From: Chroococcidiopsis thermalis PCC 7203
GTDB lineage: Bacteria; Cyanobacteriota; Cyanobacteriia; Cyanobacteriales; Chroococcidiopsidaceae
DNA length: 64,000 bases
Assembly: GCF_000317125.1 (NCBI RefSeq)
Contig: NC_019695.1
Span: 1,042,336 to 1,106,335, forward strand
Direction of reading: 5' to 3'
The notes below the pieces were generated by a model. It worked only from the letters and a program-made list of their open reading frames with translations, was not told the DNA's origin and searched no databases. Of this stretch, positions 37,249 to 45,257 are shown one piece after another. Every line of letters starts with the position of its first letter. Position 1 is the first letter of the stretch. Both the position numbers and the translations under genes were made by a program.

Positions 37249-38532
37249 TTACGCCACAATAAACTCAGTCCACTTATAAACGAGATATACTTGCTGCTGC
37301 ATGAAAGAGTTCCAACAGACGACATTACCCATTCGTTCTGTAAACGAACCACCATCGCGCACCGCACCTTTAGACTCGATCTTTTTACCAAAGGGATCGA
37401 TAATGTCAATCGCCGCAGGTTTGCCTTCATACCAAAAGTCCCATTCTTCCGGCTTCATAAACTTTCTGGCATTTTGGGGAGCAGCACTGTAGTAACCTTG
37501 ACGCGAGAGGAATCCGCCTACCCAACCGTCTAACATCCAGTTGAGGTACTCGTAAGCAGCGTCTAGTTTTATTCCCGAAAGATTCTTCGACAAACCCAAA
37601 CCGCCACCCCAACCGCGATAACCTTCCTTCAAGGGTGCATAAACGCAAGGGATTCCCCTTGCTCTCACAGCAGTCACCGCAGGCGACCACATCGATTGCA
37701 GCACCACTTCCCCAGATGACATCAGGTTGACGGACTCATCAAAGGTCTTCCAAAAGGCACGAAATTGCCCAGCTTGCTTTTGCTCGATTAAAAGGTTAGT
37801 CACCTTGTCGAGTTCTTCTCTGGTCATGTTACCTTTATCGCCAAACTTCATCTGTCCTGTGGCTTCCATCACCATTGCTGCATCCATAATGCCAATGGAA
37901 GGAATATCGAGCAGAGATGTTTTGCCTTTAAATTGTGGGTCAAATAAATCTGCCCAAGACTCGATTTTCTTGCTTACTAAATCAGGACGATATCCCAGCG
38001 TATCGGCGTTGTACTGAAATGGAATCATCGTCGCCCAGTCAGTTGGTTCTGAAGCAAATTCAGTCGAATCCTTGCCTTTCAGAAACATGACTTTGCGTGG
38101 AGCCGTTCCTTGAGAGGTATTGACTCTTGCCCCTGGATATAATTCTCCAGTCGTGAAGATCGGCGTAATTTTATCGAATTCTTTGATTTTCCTAATATCA
38201 ATTGGCTGAAGATTACCAGAAGGAGCAACTAATGGTAAGGCAAAATATTCACCGTCAAAAATATCGTATTGTTTGGGTTGAGTAATGGCAATTTGAATGT
38301 TTTCTGCCGTACTCAACGCCCGCATTTGAATTTTGAAACCCAAATCTTTCTCTGCTTGGACGCGAATATCGTTAATTTGTGCCGCACCTGTGCCAATTAA
38401 TCGCAGCGTTACATCTTGAAGTTTGTTAGTAATAACTGTTGGACTGCGATTGGAACAACTAGCAGCCGCGATCGCAGTTCCCCCTGCTGCCAAACCTGTT
38501 TTAAGCAACTTGCGCCGACTAATTTTTCCCAT
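37249..38532 (-). CDS. PotD-type extracellular solute-binding protein, lipoprotein
   Basis: The 427-residue protein has a Tat-like/lipoprotein N-terminus (SRRKLLKTGLAAGGTAIAAA, then SC with Cys about residue 26) and a class II (PotD/FbpA-like) two-lobe fold: MIPFQYNADTLGYRPDLV, SWADLFDPQFKGKTSLLD and VVLQSMWSPAVTAV are typical of polyamine-type binding proteins. It is longer than E. coli PotD (about 350), and the acidic residues that grip polyamine amines are not evident by eye, which leaves room for another ligand. The C-terminus QVYLVYKWTEFIVA is helical. Confidence 0.88.
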   Translation of the reverse strand: MGKISRRKLLKTGLAAGGTAIAAASCSNRSPTVITNKLQDVTLRLIGTGAAQINDIRVQAEKDLGFKIQMRALSTAENIQIAITQPKQYDIFDGEYFALPLVAPSGNLQPIDIRKIKEFDKITPIFTTGELYPGARVNTSQGTAPRKVMFLKGKDSTEFASEPTDWATMIPFQYNADTLGYRPDLVSKKIESWADLFDPQFKGKTSLLDIPSIGIMDAAMVMEATGQMKFGDKGNMTREELDKVTNLLIEQKQAGQFRAFWKTFDESVNLMSSGEVVLQSMWSPAVTAVRARGIPCVYAPLKEGYRGWGGGLGLSKNLSGIKLDAAYEYLNWMLDGWVGGFLSRQGYYSAAPQNARKFMKPEEWDFWYEGKPAAIDIIDPFGKKIESKGAVRDGGSFTERMGNVVCWNSFMQQQVYLVYKWTEFIVA

Positions 38533-38605
38533 AACTTTACAAAATCAAAAGTCAAAAGTTAAAAGTCAAAAGTTAAGATGGTGCGATCGCCTCTCTTAGA
38601 AAGAT

Positions 38606-38977
38606 ATGACACCGCCTTTTGATATTTGCGATCGCGCTTTTCAGTTTTCTATTCGCGTTGTTAAGCTGTGCAGTTTTTTGCATAAAATATCGGGGGTGGC
38701 AAGGGAAATATCAAAGCAGCTTATTCGGTCGGGAACTTCCATTGGGGCAAATGTTGAGGAATCTAGAGCAGCACAAAGTCCTGCTGATTTTATCCACAAA
38801 CTAGAAATTGCCTTAAAAGAAGCTAGGGAAACTAGATACTGGCTCAAACTAATCGTTGCTACTGCCATTGTTCCCGAAAGAAGATTGCTGTCTCTACTAA
38901 GTGAGATAAATGAGCTAATGAACATTATTGCTGCCATCATTATTAAGTCTAAGCAGAATAGAACAAAGCCGTTTTGA
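38606..38977 (+). CDS. Four-helix-bundle protein (S23/IVP family)
   Basis: The 123-residue helical protein has the family's LIRSGTSIGANVEESRAAQS and DFIHKLEIALKEARETRYWL motifs. Members were first noted as products of 23S rRNA intervening sequences and are common next to mobile or accessory DNA; function unknown. It stands on the plus strand between potA and potD, which are on the minus strand, flanked on both sides by AAAAGTC-type repeats, so it looks like a later insertion into the transporter operon. Confidence 0.9.
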   Translation: MTPPFDICDRAFQFSIRVVKLCSFLHKISGVAREISKQLIRSGTSIGANVEESRAAQSPADFIHKLEIALKEARETRYWLKLIVATAIVPERRLLSLLSEINELMNIIAAIIIKSKQNRTKPF

Positions 38978-39003
38978 CTTTTCACTTTTCACTTTTGACT
39001 TTT

Positions 39004-40185
39004 TTATGCGGCTAAGAAAACGCAGTTATCTTTCGACCAACTAAGTACGACTAATTGTCCTTCTGTAAGTGCATTTGCATCCCAATCAGTTGTACGGGCT
39101 TTGTATAATATTTCTTGCCCTGTGGCTTCTGCCATCAAGGAAACTCGCGTCACAAAACCCGTCATTTCTACAGCAACAATCCGAGCAGTAATTTGATTGG
39201 CAGTCAGAGAAGACTGAATAGGAACAGTAGGCAAATAAGGCTCGATCTGCATTAAATCGGGACGGATCGAACACGCTGCTATAGATCCTACTGGTGCAGC
39301 GTAGCCGCGACAAAATAAAGTGCCAATGCCTTCTACTCCCAGTTGAATTAAATCCAAACTCGTATCGGCAACGCTGTTGACAACTTTACCTGTAAAGATA
39401 TTGTTGTCTCCCATAAATTTGGCTACAAACTGGGAAGCAGGAGTGTTGAAAAGTTCTGAAGGTGTAGCAACTTGATCGATCCGTCCGTGGGTCATCACCA
39501 CCACCATATCTGAAAGAGAAAAAGCTTCTTCAACGTGGTGAGTCACCTGAATGAAGGTCATGCCAAATTGTTTCTGAATTCGGCGCAACTCCGTCCGCAT
39601 CTTAACTCTTAAGTTTTCATCCAAGGCGCTTAAAGGTTCGTCCAACATCAACACCTGGGGACGGGTGGCTAAGGCTCTCGCTAAGGCGATCCGCTGCTGT
39701 TGTCCGCCGCTGAGCATATTCGGTTTGCGCTCGGCAACATGGCTCAAACCTACCATTTCTAGCATTTCTCCCACTCTGGTACGGCGTTCTTGTTCTGGGA
39801 GTTTACGCATTTTCAAGCCAAACTCGACGTTTTCCCAAATGCTTTTATGTGGAAACAAGGCATAGCTTTGGAACATCATCGAAGTATTGCGTTTCGCTGC
39901 TGGAATGTCATTGACGCGGCGATCGCCAATTAAAATATCTCCGCTAGTGACTTCTTCATGTCCCGCGATCGTTCTCAGTGCTGTTGTTTTGCCGCATCCA
40001 CTCGGACCTAATAAACAGCAGTAGTTTCCGGCGGGAATATCTAAGGTCAAATTTTCAACTGCTGTAAACGAGCCGTATTTCTTCGTCACCGATCGCAACG
40101 ATACGCCAGCCGCCGCATCAGCTAAGGCTTGTTGCGTTGCTGAACTCGTTTGGAGGAATTCTTGTCTAACTCCAGTTGTTGTCAT
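39004..40185 (-). CDS. PotA-type ABC transporter ATP-binding protein
   Basis: From ATG 40185 the protein has 393 residues. The ATPase has Walker A GPSGCGKTT, signature LSGGQQQR, Walker B VLMLDEPLSALD and switch VTHH, followed by a TOBE/OB-type regulatory domain (about 270-390). It energises the PotBCD-type importer encoded downstream. The divergent GntR gene is 503 bp upstream. On its promoter side are a GTA-N8-TAC box (40384-40397), a TATATA-like -10 about 23 bases on, and operator copy 4 (40337-40349) just beyond it. Confidence 0.92.
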   Translation of the reverse strand: MTTTGVRQEFLQTSSATQQALADAAAGVSLRSVTKKYGSFTAVENLTLDIPAGNYCCLLGPSGCGKTTALRTIAGHEEVTSGDILIGDRRVNDIPAAKRNTSMMFQSYALFPHKSIWENVEFGLKMRKLPEQERRTRVGEMLEMVGLSHVAERKPNMLSGGQQQRIALARALATRPQVLMLDEPLSALDENLRVKMRTELRRIQKQFGMTFIQVTHHVEEAFSLSDMVVVMTHGRIDQVATPSELFNTPASQFVAKFMGDNNIFTGKVVNSVADTSLDLIQLGVEGIGTLFCRGYAAPVGSIAACSIRPDLMQIEPYLPTVPIQSSLTANQITARIVAVEMTGFVTRVSLMAEATGQEILYKARTTDWDANALTEGQLVVLSWSKDNCVFLAA

Positions 40186-40336
40186 GATTAGTTCTGTAGT
40201 GCAATTGCTAGCTTGACTCAATCCTGCTGCGAACGGGCGATGCTAGAAAAGCGGTAACAGTAGTTCGCTCTTATCTTTGCACTTTACTCATCAGCAGGTA
40301 CGCACGTTTGGACTCAAAAGTCTAGCTGATAAATGT

Positions 40337-40349
40337 GTATGCTGTATAC
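40337..40349. promoter_or_regulatory. GntR-type operator copy 4 (GTATGCTGTATAC)
   Basis: One change from GTATAC-N-GTATAC. Read towards potA it lies 5 bases after a TATATA -10-like element, so it would cover the transcription start and could block it. Confidence 0.72.
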
Positions 40350-40383
40350 GATGATATATAAGAATAAATCGAAAAAATAAACT

Positions 40384-40397
40384 GTATGTTGGACTAC
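40384..40397 (-). promoter_or_regulatory. Candidate NtcA box with -10 element for potA
   Basis: GTATGTTGGACTAC fits GTA-N8-TAC; on the minus strand TATATA follows after 23 bases, which is the usual NtcA spacing. Confidence 0.5.
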
Positions 40398-40521
40398 AAT
40401 CTCCCCCGAGAGAAAGAGCATGTCTATCTCAGGCGAGGGATCTCGATAATTAAGAATATCTATTTAATAATTGAGGGTGGCGATCGCTAGCAAAAACTCA
40501 TGCTCCTCAGGAGAAAAAATT

Positions 40522-40534
40522 GTATACTGTATGC
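40522..40534. promoter_or_regulatory. GntR-type operator copy 5 (GTATACTGTATGC)
   Basis: One change from GTATAC-N-GTATAC, 154 bp before the gntR ATG; likely autoregulation. Confidence 0.72.
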
Positions 40535-40688
40535 AAAGCTGATGAAGAGGTCAGGAGCTAGCCACACAATATTCATTCTGGCTCGATCGCCTAACTTCTT
40601 CCTCAATAACACGTACAAATACAGTTAAGGAAGATCGTGCCGTCAAAAACATAAAATAAGAATAGCTAAAATATCCCTCTTCAGACAG

Positions 40689-41411
40689 ATGCTAAGGAGT
40701 CCCGCTTTGTCCCTGTCTCCTCAGTCGCTCCAGCGACAGCGATCGCTACAAGAACAAGCATATCAGGCGTTGCGGAATGCCATACTCTCAGGGGAACTAG
40801 CACCAGGAGAGCGACTAGTAGAAACCAAATTAGCGAACAAGCTTCAGGTAAGTCGAACGCCGATTAGAGAAGCAATTCGCTTACTTCAGCATGAAAATCT
40901 AGCTACAAGCGACCTAGATGGAGTCTTGCGGGTTGCGACGATATCAATTGTGGATGCAATGCAATTGTACGATTGTCGAATTGCTTTGGAGGAATTATCT
41001 GTCCGGGGAGCCTGTCATCATGCGACAGAAATGCAACTGCAAGAACTTGAAAGCATGGTTGAGCAAGCAGAAAAGATAGTAAATAGTAAACCTACACAAC
41101 TGACTAGCTTTCGCTTGTTAGATATTGACTACCGCTTTCATCGGTTATTAGCGCAGAGTTCCGGCAATCCCTGGCTGGTCTCCCTGTTAGATCGAGTCTT
41201 CGATCAAATGCAACTGTTAAGGATTCAGACAACCAAACACAATCCCAATGTATTAGAAATTCGTACAGAACATCGACAAATTTATCAACCCATACAGCAG
41301 CGAGATGAAAAAGCGGCAGTCGAGGCAATGGTTGCCCACTTAAGAGCAAGTAAAGCGCGAGTCGTACAAGAAGTCGAGCAATTACAGCAAACGAAAGTGA
41401 GTAGTGAGTAG
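40689..41411 (+). CDS. GntR-family regulator, FadR/FCD subfamily
   Basis: The 240-residue regulator has a winged HTH (about 20-85; LANKLQVSRTPIREAIRLL is the recognition region) and an FCD ligand domain (about 90-225) with metal-binding His candidates in YRFHRLLAQ, TEHRQIY and VAHLRASK. FCD members sense carboxylic acids or related metabolites and usually repress. The neighbourhood (divergent Pot-type transporter, racemase nearby) and the palindromes before purine genes make it the likely master of the ureide regulon. Start choice: ATG 40689 has no RBS, whereas an in-frame TTG at 40707 has AAGGAG seven bases upstream; the TTG may be the real start. The last codons come from a GTGAGTA repeat. 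Confidence 0.9.
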   Translation: MLRSPALSLSPQSLQRQRSLQEQAYQALRNAILSGELAPGERLVETKLANKLQVSRTPIREAIRLLQHENLATSDLDGVLRVATISIVDAMQLYDCRIALEELSVRGACHHATEMQLQELESMVEQAEKIVNSKPTQLTSFRLLDIDYRFHRLLAQSSGNPWLVSLLDRVFDQMQLLRIQTTKHNPNVLEIRTEHRQIYQPIQQRDEKAAVEAMVAHLRASKARVVQEVEQLQQTKVSSE

Positions 41412-41446
41412 TGAAGAGTGGCTAGTAGCTAGTGGCTAGTGGCTAG
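41398..41446. repeat. Tandem GTGAGTA / GGCTAGT heptamer repeats
   Basis: GAGTAGT-type and GGCTAGT-type heptamers overlap the end of the gntR gene and supply its stop codon. Confidence 0.8.
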
Positions 41447-41454
41447 TAATCAAT

Positions 41455-41600
41455 AGACCTCCTGCATGAATCAAAAAATCATGGATGTCATTCTGTTGGC
41501 GAAGCCTTCCCGAAGGGTACGCAACGCAGTGTAGTGAAGAATCTCCCAGATGTTTCGCTTCGCGTATGGATGACAATTCAAGTATTCACGCAGGAGGTCT
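41455..41600. mobile_element. 146-bp MITE-like element with AGACCTCCTGC termini
   Basis: Terminal inverted repeats AGACCTCCTGCATGAAT (41455-41471) and the complement of AGACCTCCTGCGTGAAT (41584-41600) differ at one base. The inside has no gene and further short palindromes (CTTCCCGAAG). Possible AAT duplication at the edges. Confidence 0.7.
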
Positions 41601-41608
41601 AATAAATA

Positions 41609-41683
41609 CTAACTACCAACTACTAACTACCAACTACCAACTACCAATTACCAACTACCAATTACCAATTACCAATTCCCCCT
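41609..41683. repeat. Tandem CTACCAA/ATTACCA heptamer array
   Basis: About ten heptamer units (ACTACCA, ATTACCA) immediately before the gamma-glutamylcyclotransferase-like gene. They leave little room for a normal promoter there. Confidence 0.85.
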
Positions 41684-41687
41684 CAAC

Positions 41688-42092
41688 ATGAAAACAACCT
41701 CAGAAAACAGAAAAGTTTTTATTTGTGGTTCGGCATTGCGCGGACAACCAGATCATCAAAATCTTCAGTCAGCAAAGTTTGTCAAAACAGCAGCAACTCA
41801 ACCCCGCTATCGCCTTCACGCTGCTGGTGACGGTTGGCATCCGGCGATTTATGAAGTCGCAGAAGGTGGAATTTCTATTCCTGGGGAAGTCTATGAAATG
41901 ACGAAAGAGCAGTTTGAATATTTGTCGGCAAACGAGCCACCAAATATGTATGCAAGCGATATTGTTCTAGAGGATGGAGAAGTCTTGACAGCATTTCTTT
42001 ATCCGAAAGAATTAATTGAAAAATACAATTGGACTGATATTTCGCATCTTGGTGGGTGGGCTGCTTACAAAGCCAGTTCGAGCGAAAGTTAA
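41688..42092 (+). CDS. Gamma-glutamylcyclotransferase-like / allophanate-hydrolase C-terminal-like protein
   Basis: The 134-residue protein matches the AIG2/GGCT-like fold as it occurs in the C-terminal domain of allophanate hydrolase (VFICGSALRGQPDHQNL at the start in place of the GGCT 'YGSLR' motif; HAAGDGWHPAIYEVAEGGIS; GEVYEMTKEQFEYL). In that enzyme the domain decarboxylates an intermediate of urea breakdown; stand-alone copies often lie near purine or urea genes. The convergent racemase and the nearby regulator support a role in ureide metabolism, but no catalytic Glu can be assigned with certainty. Confidence 0.7.
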   Translation: MKTTSENRKVFICGSALRGQPDHQNLQSAKFVKTAATQPRYRLHAAGDGWHPAIYEVAEGGISIPGEVYEMTKEQFEYLSANEPPNMYASDIVLEDGEVLTAFLYPKELIEKYNWTDISHLGGWAAYKASSSES

Positions 42093-42104
42093 AGGCGATC
42101 GCTG

Positions 42105-42842
42105 TTACTTTTTGGGAGCAAAAGGGGCAAGCATACCAGTATAGGGTTTAGGAATGGGATATGCTAGATCGCCAACTTTGCTAGTACTTAAACCCAAACT
42201 TACCAAAGCTTCTACAAATTTGACAGCAGCAGTAACACCATCAATGACGGGAATACCAATCTCGCCGCTAATTTCAGCAGGTAGGTCAGCCATACCACCA
42301 CATCCTAAAACGATCGCCCCACAGTCATCTTCAGCTAGGGCAGATTTACACTCTTGAATAATTGTCTTGCGAGCTGGAGATCCTGCAATCTCCAGTTCCA
42401 ACACGGGGAGATCGATCGCGCGAATATTACGACAAAAGCGACTCATACCGTAGTTTTCTACTAATTGCCGAGCAATGACTTGCGTGCGTTTGAGGGTGGT
42501 AACGATGGAAAATCCAGTAGTCACAAAACTCGCAGCGTGCATCGCCGCTTCCGCAATACCGAGGACGGGACCCCGTGCTAGTTCGCGGGCAGCCAGCAAG
42601 CCAGGATCGCCAAAACAAGCGATGACATAACCATCTACCCCAGTTGCTTCTCCTTGGTGAATTTCTTCAAGTAAGCCAACTACGCTAAGTGCTTCATCGT
42701 AATGTCCTTCGATCGAAACTGGTCCCATAGTTGGGTTGCAAGCAATAATCTCAGTGTCAGGACTTGCAACGGCTTTTGCTGCTAACCCGATTTTTTGGGT
42801 CATGCTAGCTGTGGTATTGGGATTGATGACTTGAATTTTCAT
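42105..42842 (-). CDS. Asp/Glu/hydantoin racemase family protein, probable allantoin racemase
   Basis: The 245-residue cofactor-independent racemase has the N-terminal INPNTTASMT motif and the two catalytic Cys regions VIACFGDPG and IVLGCGGMADLP, plus the C-terminal IPVIDGVTAAV. Close relatives are hydantoin racemase (HyuE) and the allantoin racemase HpxA of Klebsiella. Given uraD, which yields S-allantoin, and an allantoate amidohydrolase in the same window, allantoin is the favoured substrate; hydantoins cannot be excluded. It is convergent with the GGCT-like gene. Confidence 0.82.
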   Translation of the reverse strand: MKIQVINPNTTASMTQKIGLAAKAVASPDTEIIACNPTMGPVSIEGHYDEALSVVGLLEEIHQGEATGVDGYVIACFGDPGLLAARELARGPVLGIAEAAMHAASFVTTGFSIVTTLKRTQVIARQLVENYGMSRFCRNIRAIDLPVLELEIAGSPARKTIIQECKSALAEDDCGAIVLGCGGMADLPAEISGEIGIPVIDGVTAAVKFVEALVSLGLSTSKVGDLAYPIPKPYTGMLAPFAPKK

Positions 42843-43150
42843 GGTTTTGCTGCATGGAAAGGGTGGGTTTCTGGAGATTTTTGTCCAATGTGCAACTTTC
42901 TCTCGCTCCCTTTATAAGGCAGGGTTAGGGGGGATCTTGCCTTAACCGAAAAGTATTGATAGCAATTCTCGATTGTATGGATGACATTTGTAGGGGCGCA
43001 CAGAGAAAGCGCCCCTACCAGACGTGTATTGCATCCAATTGAAAACCGCTATGAGATAGGAGGTCAGAAGTTGTTGTTGTTTTGTTTTATATAGCAAATG
43101 TCATACTTGCGAGTTAAAGTGTTGTAGAAAAATTGCTATTTTCGCAGACT
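42843..43150. other. Repeat-rich gap between the racemase and the PAS gene
   Basis: It contains a GGGGGGATC-type repeat fragment (about 42900-42940), the inverted-repeat element at 42959-43052, and a possible further pair of TATAGCAA / ATTGCTAT ends at 43090-43140. No gene is seen. Confidence 0.6.
42959..43052. mobile_element. MITE-like element with ATAGCAATTC termini and GTAGGGGCGC core
   Basis: Left end ATAGCAATTCTCGATTG, right end complement ATAGCGGTTTTCAATTG. Inside sits a hairpin of perfect 10-bp arms, GTAGGGGCGC/GCGCCCCTAC (42990-43018). Confidence 0.6.
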
Positions 43151-43768
43151 ATGCCAATCAATTCAAATAAGTTTGCTGAGAACACGGGCGAGCTAACGAT
43201 TCAGTTAGAAGCAATGTGCCGTCGCTTAGAAAATTTGTATATTCGTGCAAAAGAGCCAGCTTGGTCGCCAGCGGAGTTACTGGCAGAATCTTTTAGAGAA
43301 CTCAGTTGTTCTCTAGAAGAGATTTATGTTGCTATTGAGGAGCTGCGGCAGCAAAATGAAGAATTGGCAGCAGCTAGATTTTTAGTCGAGCAGGAGCGCC
43401 AACGCTACCAAGATTTATTTGAATTGGCTCCAGATGGCTATTTTGTCACCAATGCTGCGGGAGTGATTCTCGAAGCTAACCGTGCTGCTGTTAGTCTACT
43501 GAATGCAGCGCCAGAATACTTAGTTGGCAAACCACTTGTCTTGTTTGTCGAACGAGGCGATCGCTCATCCTTTCGTTCTCAACTCAATCGACTATGCTAT
43601 CAAATTGACCGACTGCAAAACTGGCAAGTCCGCATCCAACCTCACAAATGGGAACCCTATGACGCATTCTTGACGGCAACCGTCGTGCGCGATCGCCAAG
43701 GAACGGCAAGTCATTTACGGATTTGCCTGCGACAGACTGACGAGCAGCAAGTGGCGATCGGCAGCTAA
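43151..43768 (+). CDS. PAS-domain protein without output domain
   Basis: The 205-residue protein (ATG 43151) begins with a helical coiled-coil segment (about 10-95; SCSLEEIYVAIEELRQQNEE) followed by one PAS domain (about 95-200; YQDLFELAPDGYFVTNAAGV, LNAAPEYLVGKPLVLFV). No kinase, cyclase or GGDEF domain follows, so it may work as a partner of another signalling protein. Cytosolic. Confidence 0.88.
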   Translation: MPINSNKFAENTGELTIQLEAMCRRLENLYIRAKEPAWSPAELLAESFRELSCSLEEIYVAIEELRQQNEELAAARFLVEQERQRYQDLFELAPDGYFVTNAAGVILEANRAAVSLLNAAPEYLVGKPLVLFVERGDRSSFRSQLNRLCYQIDRLQNWQVRIQPHKWEPYDAFLTATVVRDRQGTASHLRICLRQTDEQQVAIGS

Positions 43769-43879
43769 ACCATCTATACCAGCAGTTGCCAAAGTTTATG
43801 AATATCAGTGGTTTATAAAACTTTTTCGGAGCCGTCAATTCTTATAATTATTAAAGAAACGCAATAAAACTGGTTAGTG

Positions 43880-43921
43880 GTTAGTAGTAGAGACGTTACA
43901 TGTAACGTCTCTACTACTAAC
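43880..43921. repeat. 42-bp perfect palindrome before ndhH
   Basis: A perfect palindrome centred on ACATGT; its core TAGAGACGTTACATGTAACG continues symmetrically. It ends 37 bp before the ndhH ATG. Related copies: 46643-46670 (one mismatch) and 61733-61764. Confidence 0.9.
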
Positions 43922-43957
43922 TGATAACTGATTGGTCAAGGAGCGATCGCTAAACAT

Positions 43958-45142
43958 ATGGCAAGGATAGAAACCAGAACAGAACCCATGGTACTCAACA
44001 TGGGACCGCATCACCCCTCCATGCATGGCGTGATGCGGTTGATCGTGACTCTGGATGGCGAAGATGTGGTCGATTGCGAACCCGTCATCGGCTACCTGCA
44101 CCGAGGAATGGAAAAAATCGCCGAAAACCGCACCAACATCATGTACGTCCCCTACGTGAGTCGGTGGGATTATGCGGCGGGGATGTTCAATGAGGCTGTT
44201 ACTGTCAACGCCCCCGAAAAATTAGCCGATATTCCCGTTCCTAAACGCGCCAGCTACATCCGCGTCATCATGCTGGAACTGAACCGGATTGCCAATCACT
44301 TACTCTGGTTGGGTCCGTTTATGGCTGATGTTGGCGCTCAAACTCCTTTCTTTTACATCTTCCGCGAACGCGAGATGATCTACGACCTCTGGGAAGCAGC
44401 TACAGGCTACCGGATGGTGAATAACAACTACTTCCGCATTGGTGGTGTAGCCGTCGATCTACCTTACGGCTGGATCGATAAGTGCCTCGATTTTTGCGAC
44501 TACTTCATGCCCAAAGTAGACGAATACGAGCGCCTGATCACCAACAACCCGATTTTCCGTCGTCGTGTTGAGGGTGTAGGCACGATTACAAGAGAAGAAG
44601 CTATTAACTGGGGGCTTTCCGGTCCCATGCTGCGGGCAAGTGGCGTAAAGTGGGACTTGCGGAAAGTTGACCACTACGAATGCTACGACGACTTCGACTG
44701 GGACGTTCACTGGGAAACCGCCGGGGATTGCTTTGCGCGTTACTTAGTGCGAATTCGGGAAATGCGCGAATCGGTGAAAATTCTGCGCCAAGCCATTGCC
44801 GGACTACCAGGTGGACCCTACGAAAACCTGGAAGCCAAGCGGATGCAAGCTGGTCCAAAATCTGAATGGAGTGGTTTTGATTACCAATACATCAGTAAGA
44901 AAGTTGCCCCCACATTCAAGATTCCCAAAGGCGAACACTACATCCGTGTAGAGAGTGGCAAAGGGGAATTAGGCATTTATATTATCGGCGATGATAATGT
45001 CTTCCCTTGGCGGTGGAAAATCCGCGCAGCTGATTTCAACAACGTGCAAATTCTGCCTCATATCCTCCGAGGCGTGAAGGTTGCTGATATCGTCACGATC
45101 CTGGGTAGTATTGACATCATCATGGGATCGGTAGACCGATAA
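43958..45142 (+). CDS. ndhH: NAD(P)H-quinone oxidoreductase subunit H
   Basis: NdhH is the 49-kDa-type peripheral subunit of the cyanobacterial NDH-1 complex on the thylakoid membrane, which takes part in respiration, cyclic electron flow and CO2 uptake. The 394-residue length is standard. Signatures include [20 protein letters not shown] near the N-terminus, [12 protein letters not shown], and the C-terminal [14 protein letters not shown]. The quinone-site His of HHPSMHG is present. Upstream lies a 42-bp perfect palindrome. Confidence 0.98.
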   Translation: MARIETRTEPMVLNMGPHHPSMHGVMRLIVTLDGEDVVDCEPVIGYLHRGMEKIAENRTNIMYVPYVSRWDYAAGMFNEAVTVNAPEKLADIPVPKRASYIRVIMLELNRIANHLLWLGPFMADVGAQTPFFYIFREREMIYDLWEAATGYRMVNNNYFRIGGVAVDLPYGWIDKCLDFCDYFMPKVDEYERLITNNPIFRRRVEGVGTITREEAINWGLSGPMLRASGVKWDLRKVDHYECYDDFDWDVHWETAGDCFARYLVRIREMRESVKILRQAIAGLPGGPYENLEAKRMQAGPKSEWSGFDYQYISKKVAPTFKIPKGEHYIRVESGKGELGIYIIGDDNVFPWRWKIRAADFNNVQILPHILRGVKVADIVTILGSIDIIMGSVDR

Positions 45143-45156
45143 ATAAGTCGTAAGTC

Positions 45157-45220
45157 GTAGGGGCGGGTTTACCTAAAATATTTGTCAAAGTCAGAGCAAA
45201 CTAGTGAACCCGCCCGTACA
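45157..45220. repeat. GGGGCGGGTTTAC inverted-repeat element
   Basis: TAGGGGCGGGTTTACC at the left and GTGAACCCGCCCGTAC at the right form imperfect inverted repeats around an AT-rich middle. Related elements: 28600-28629 and 63857-63916. Confidence 0.7.
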
Positions 45221-45257
45221 AAAGTCGTCAGTCAAAAATAATCAATACAAATGACAA

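Larger units (their letters stand above)
40186..40688. other. Divergent control region between potA and gntR
   Basis: The 503-bp region has no gene. It carries two operator copies (40337-40349 and 40522-40534), almost equally far from the two divergent starts (about 150 bp each), with a GTA-N8-TAC box between them. This is the layout expected of a regulator that controls both itself and the transporter. Confidence 0.75.

Noticed and set aside
41609-41683. CRISPR array
   Set aside because: Units are contiguous heptamers without spacers; none of the tandem arrays in the window has the repeat-spacer structure, and there are no cas genes.
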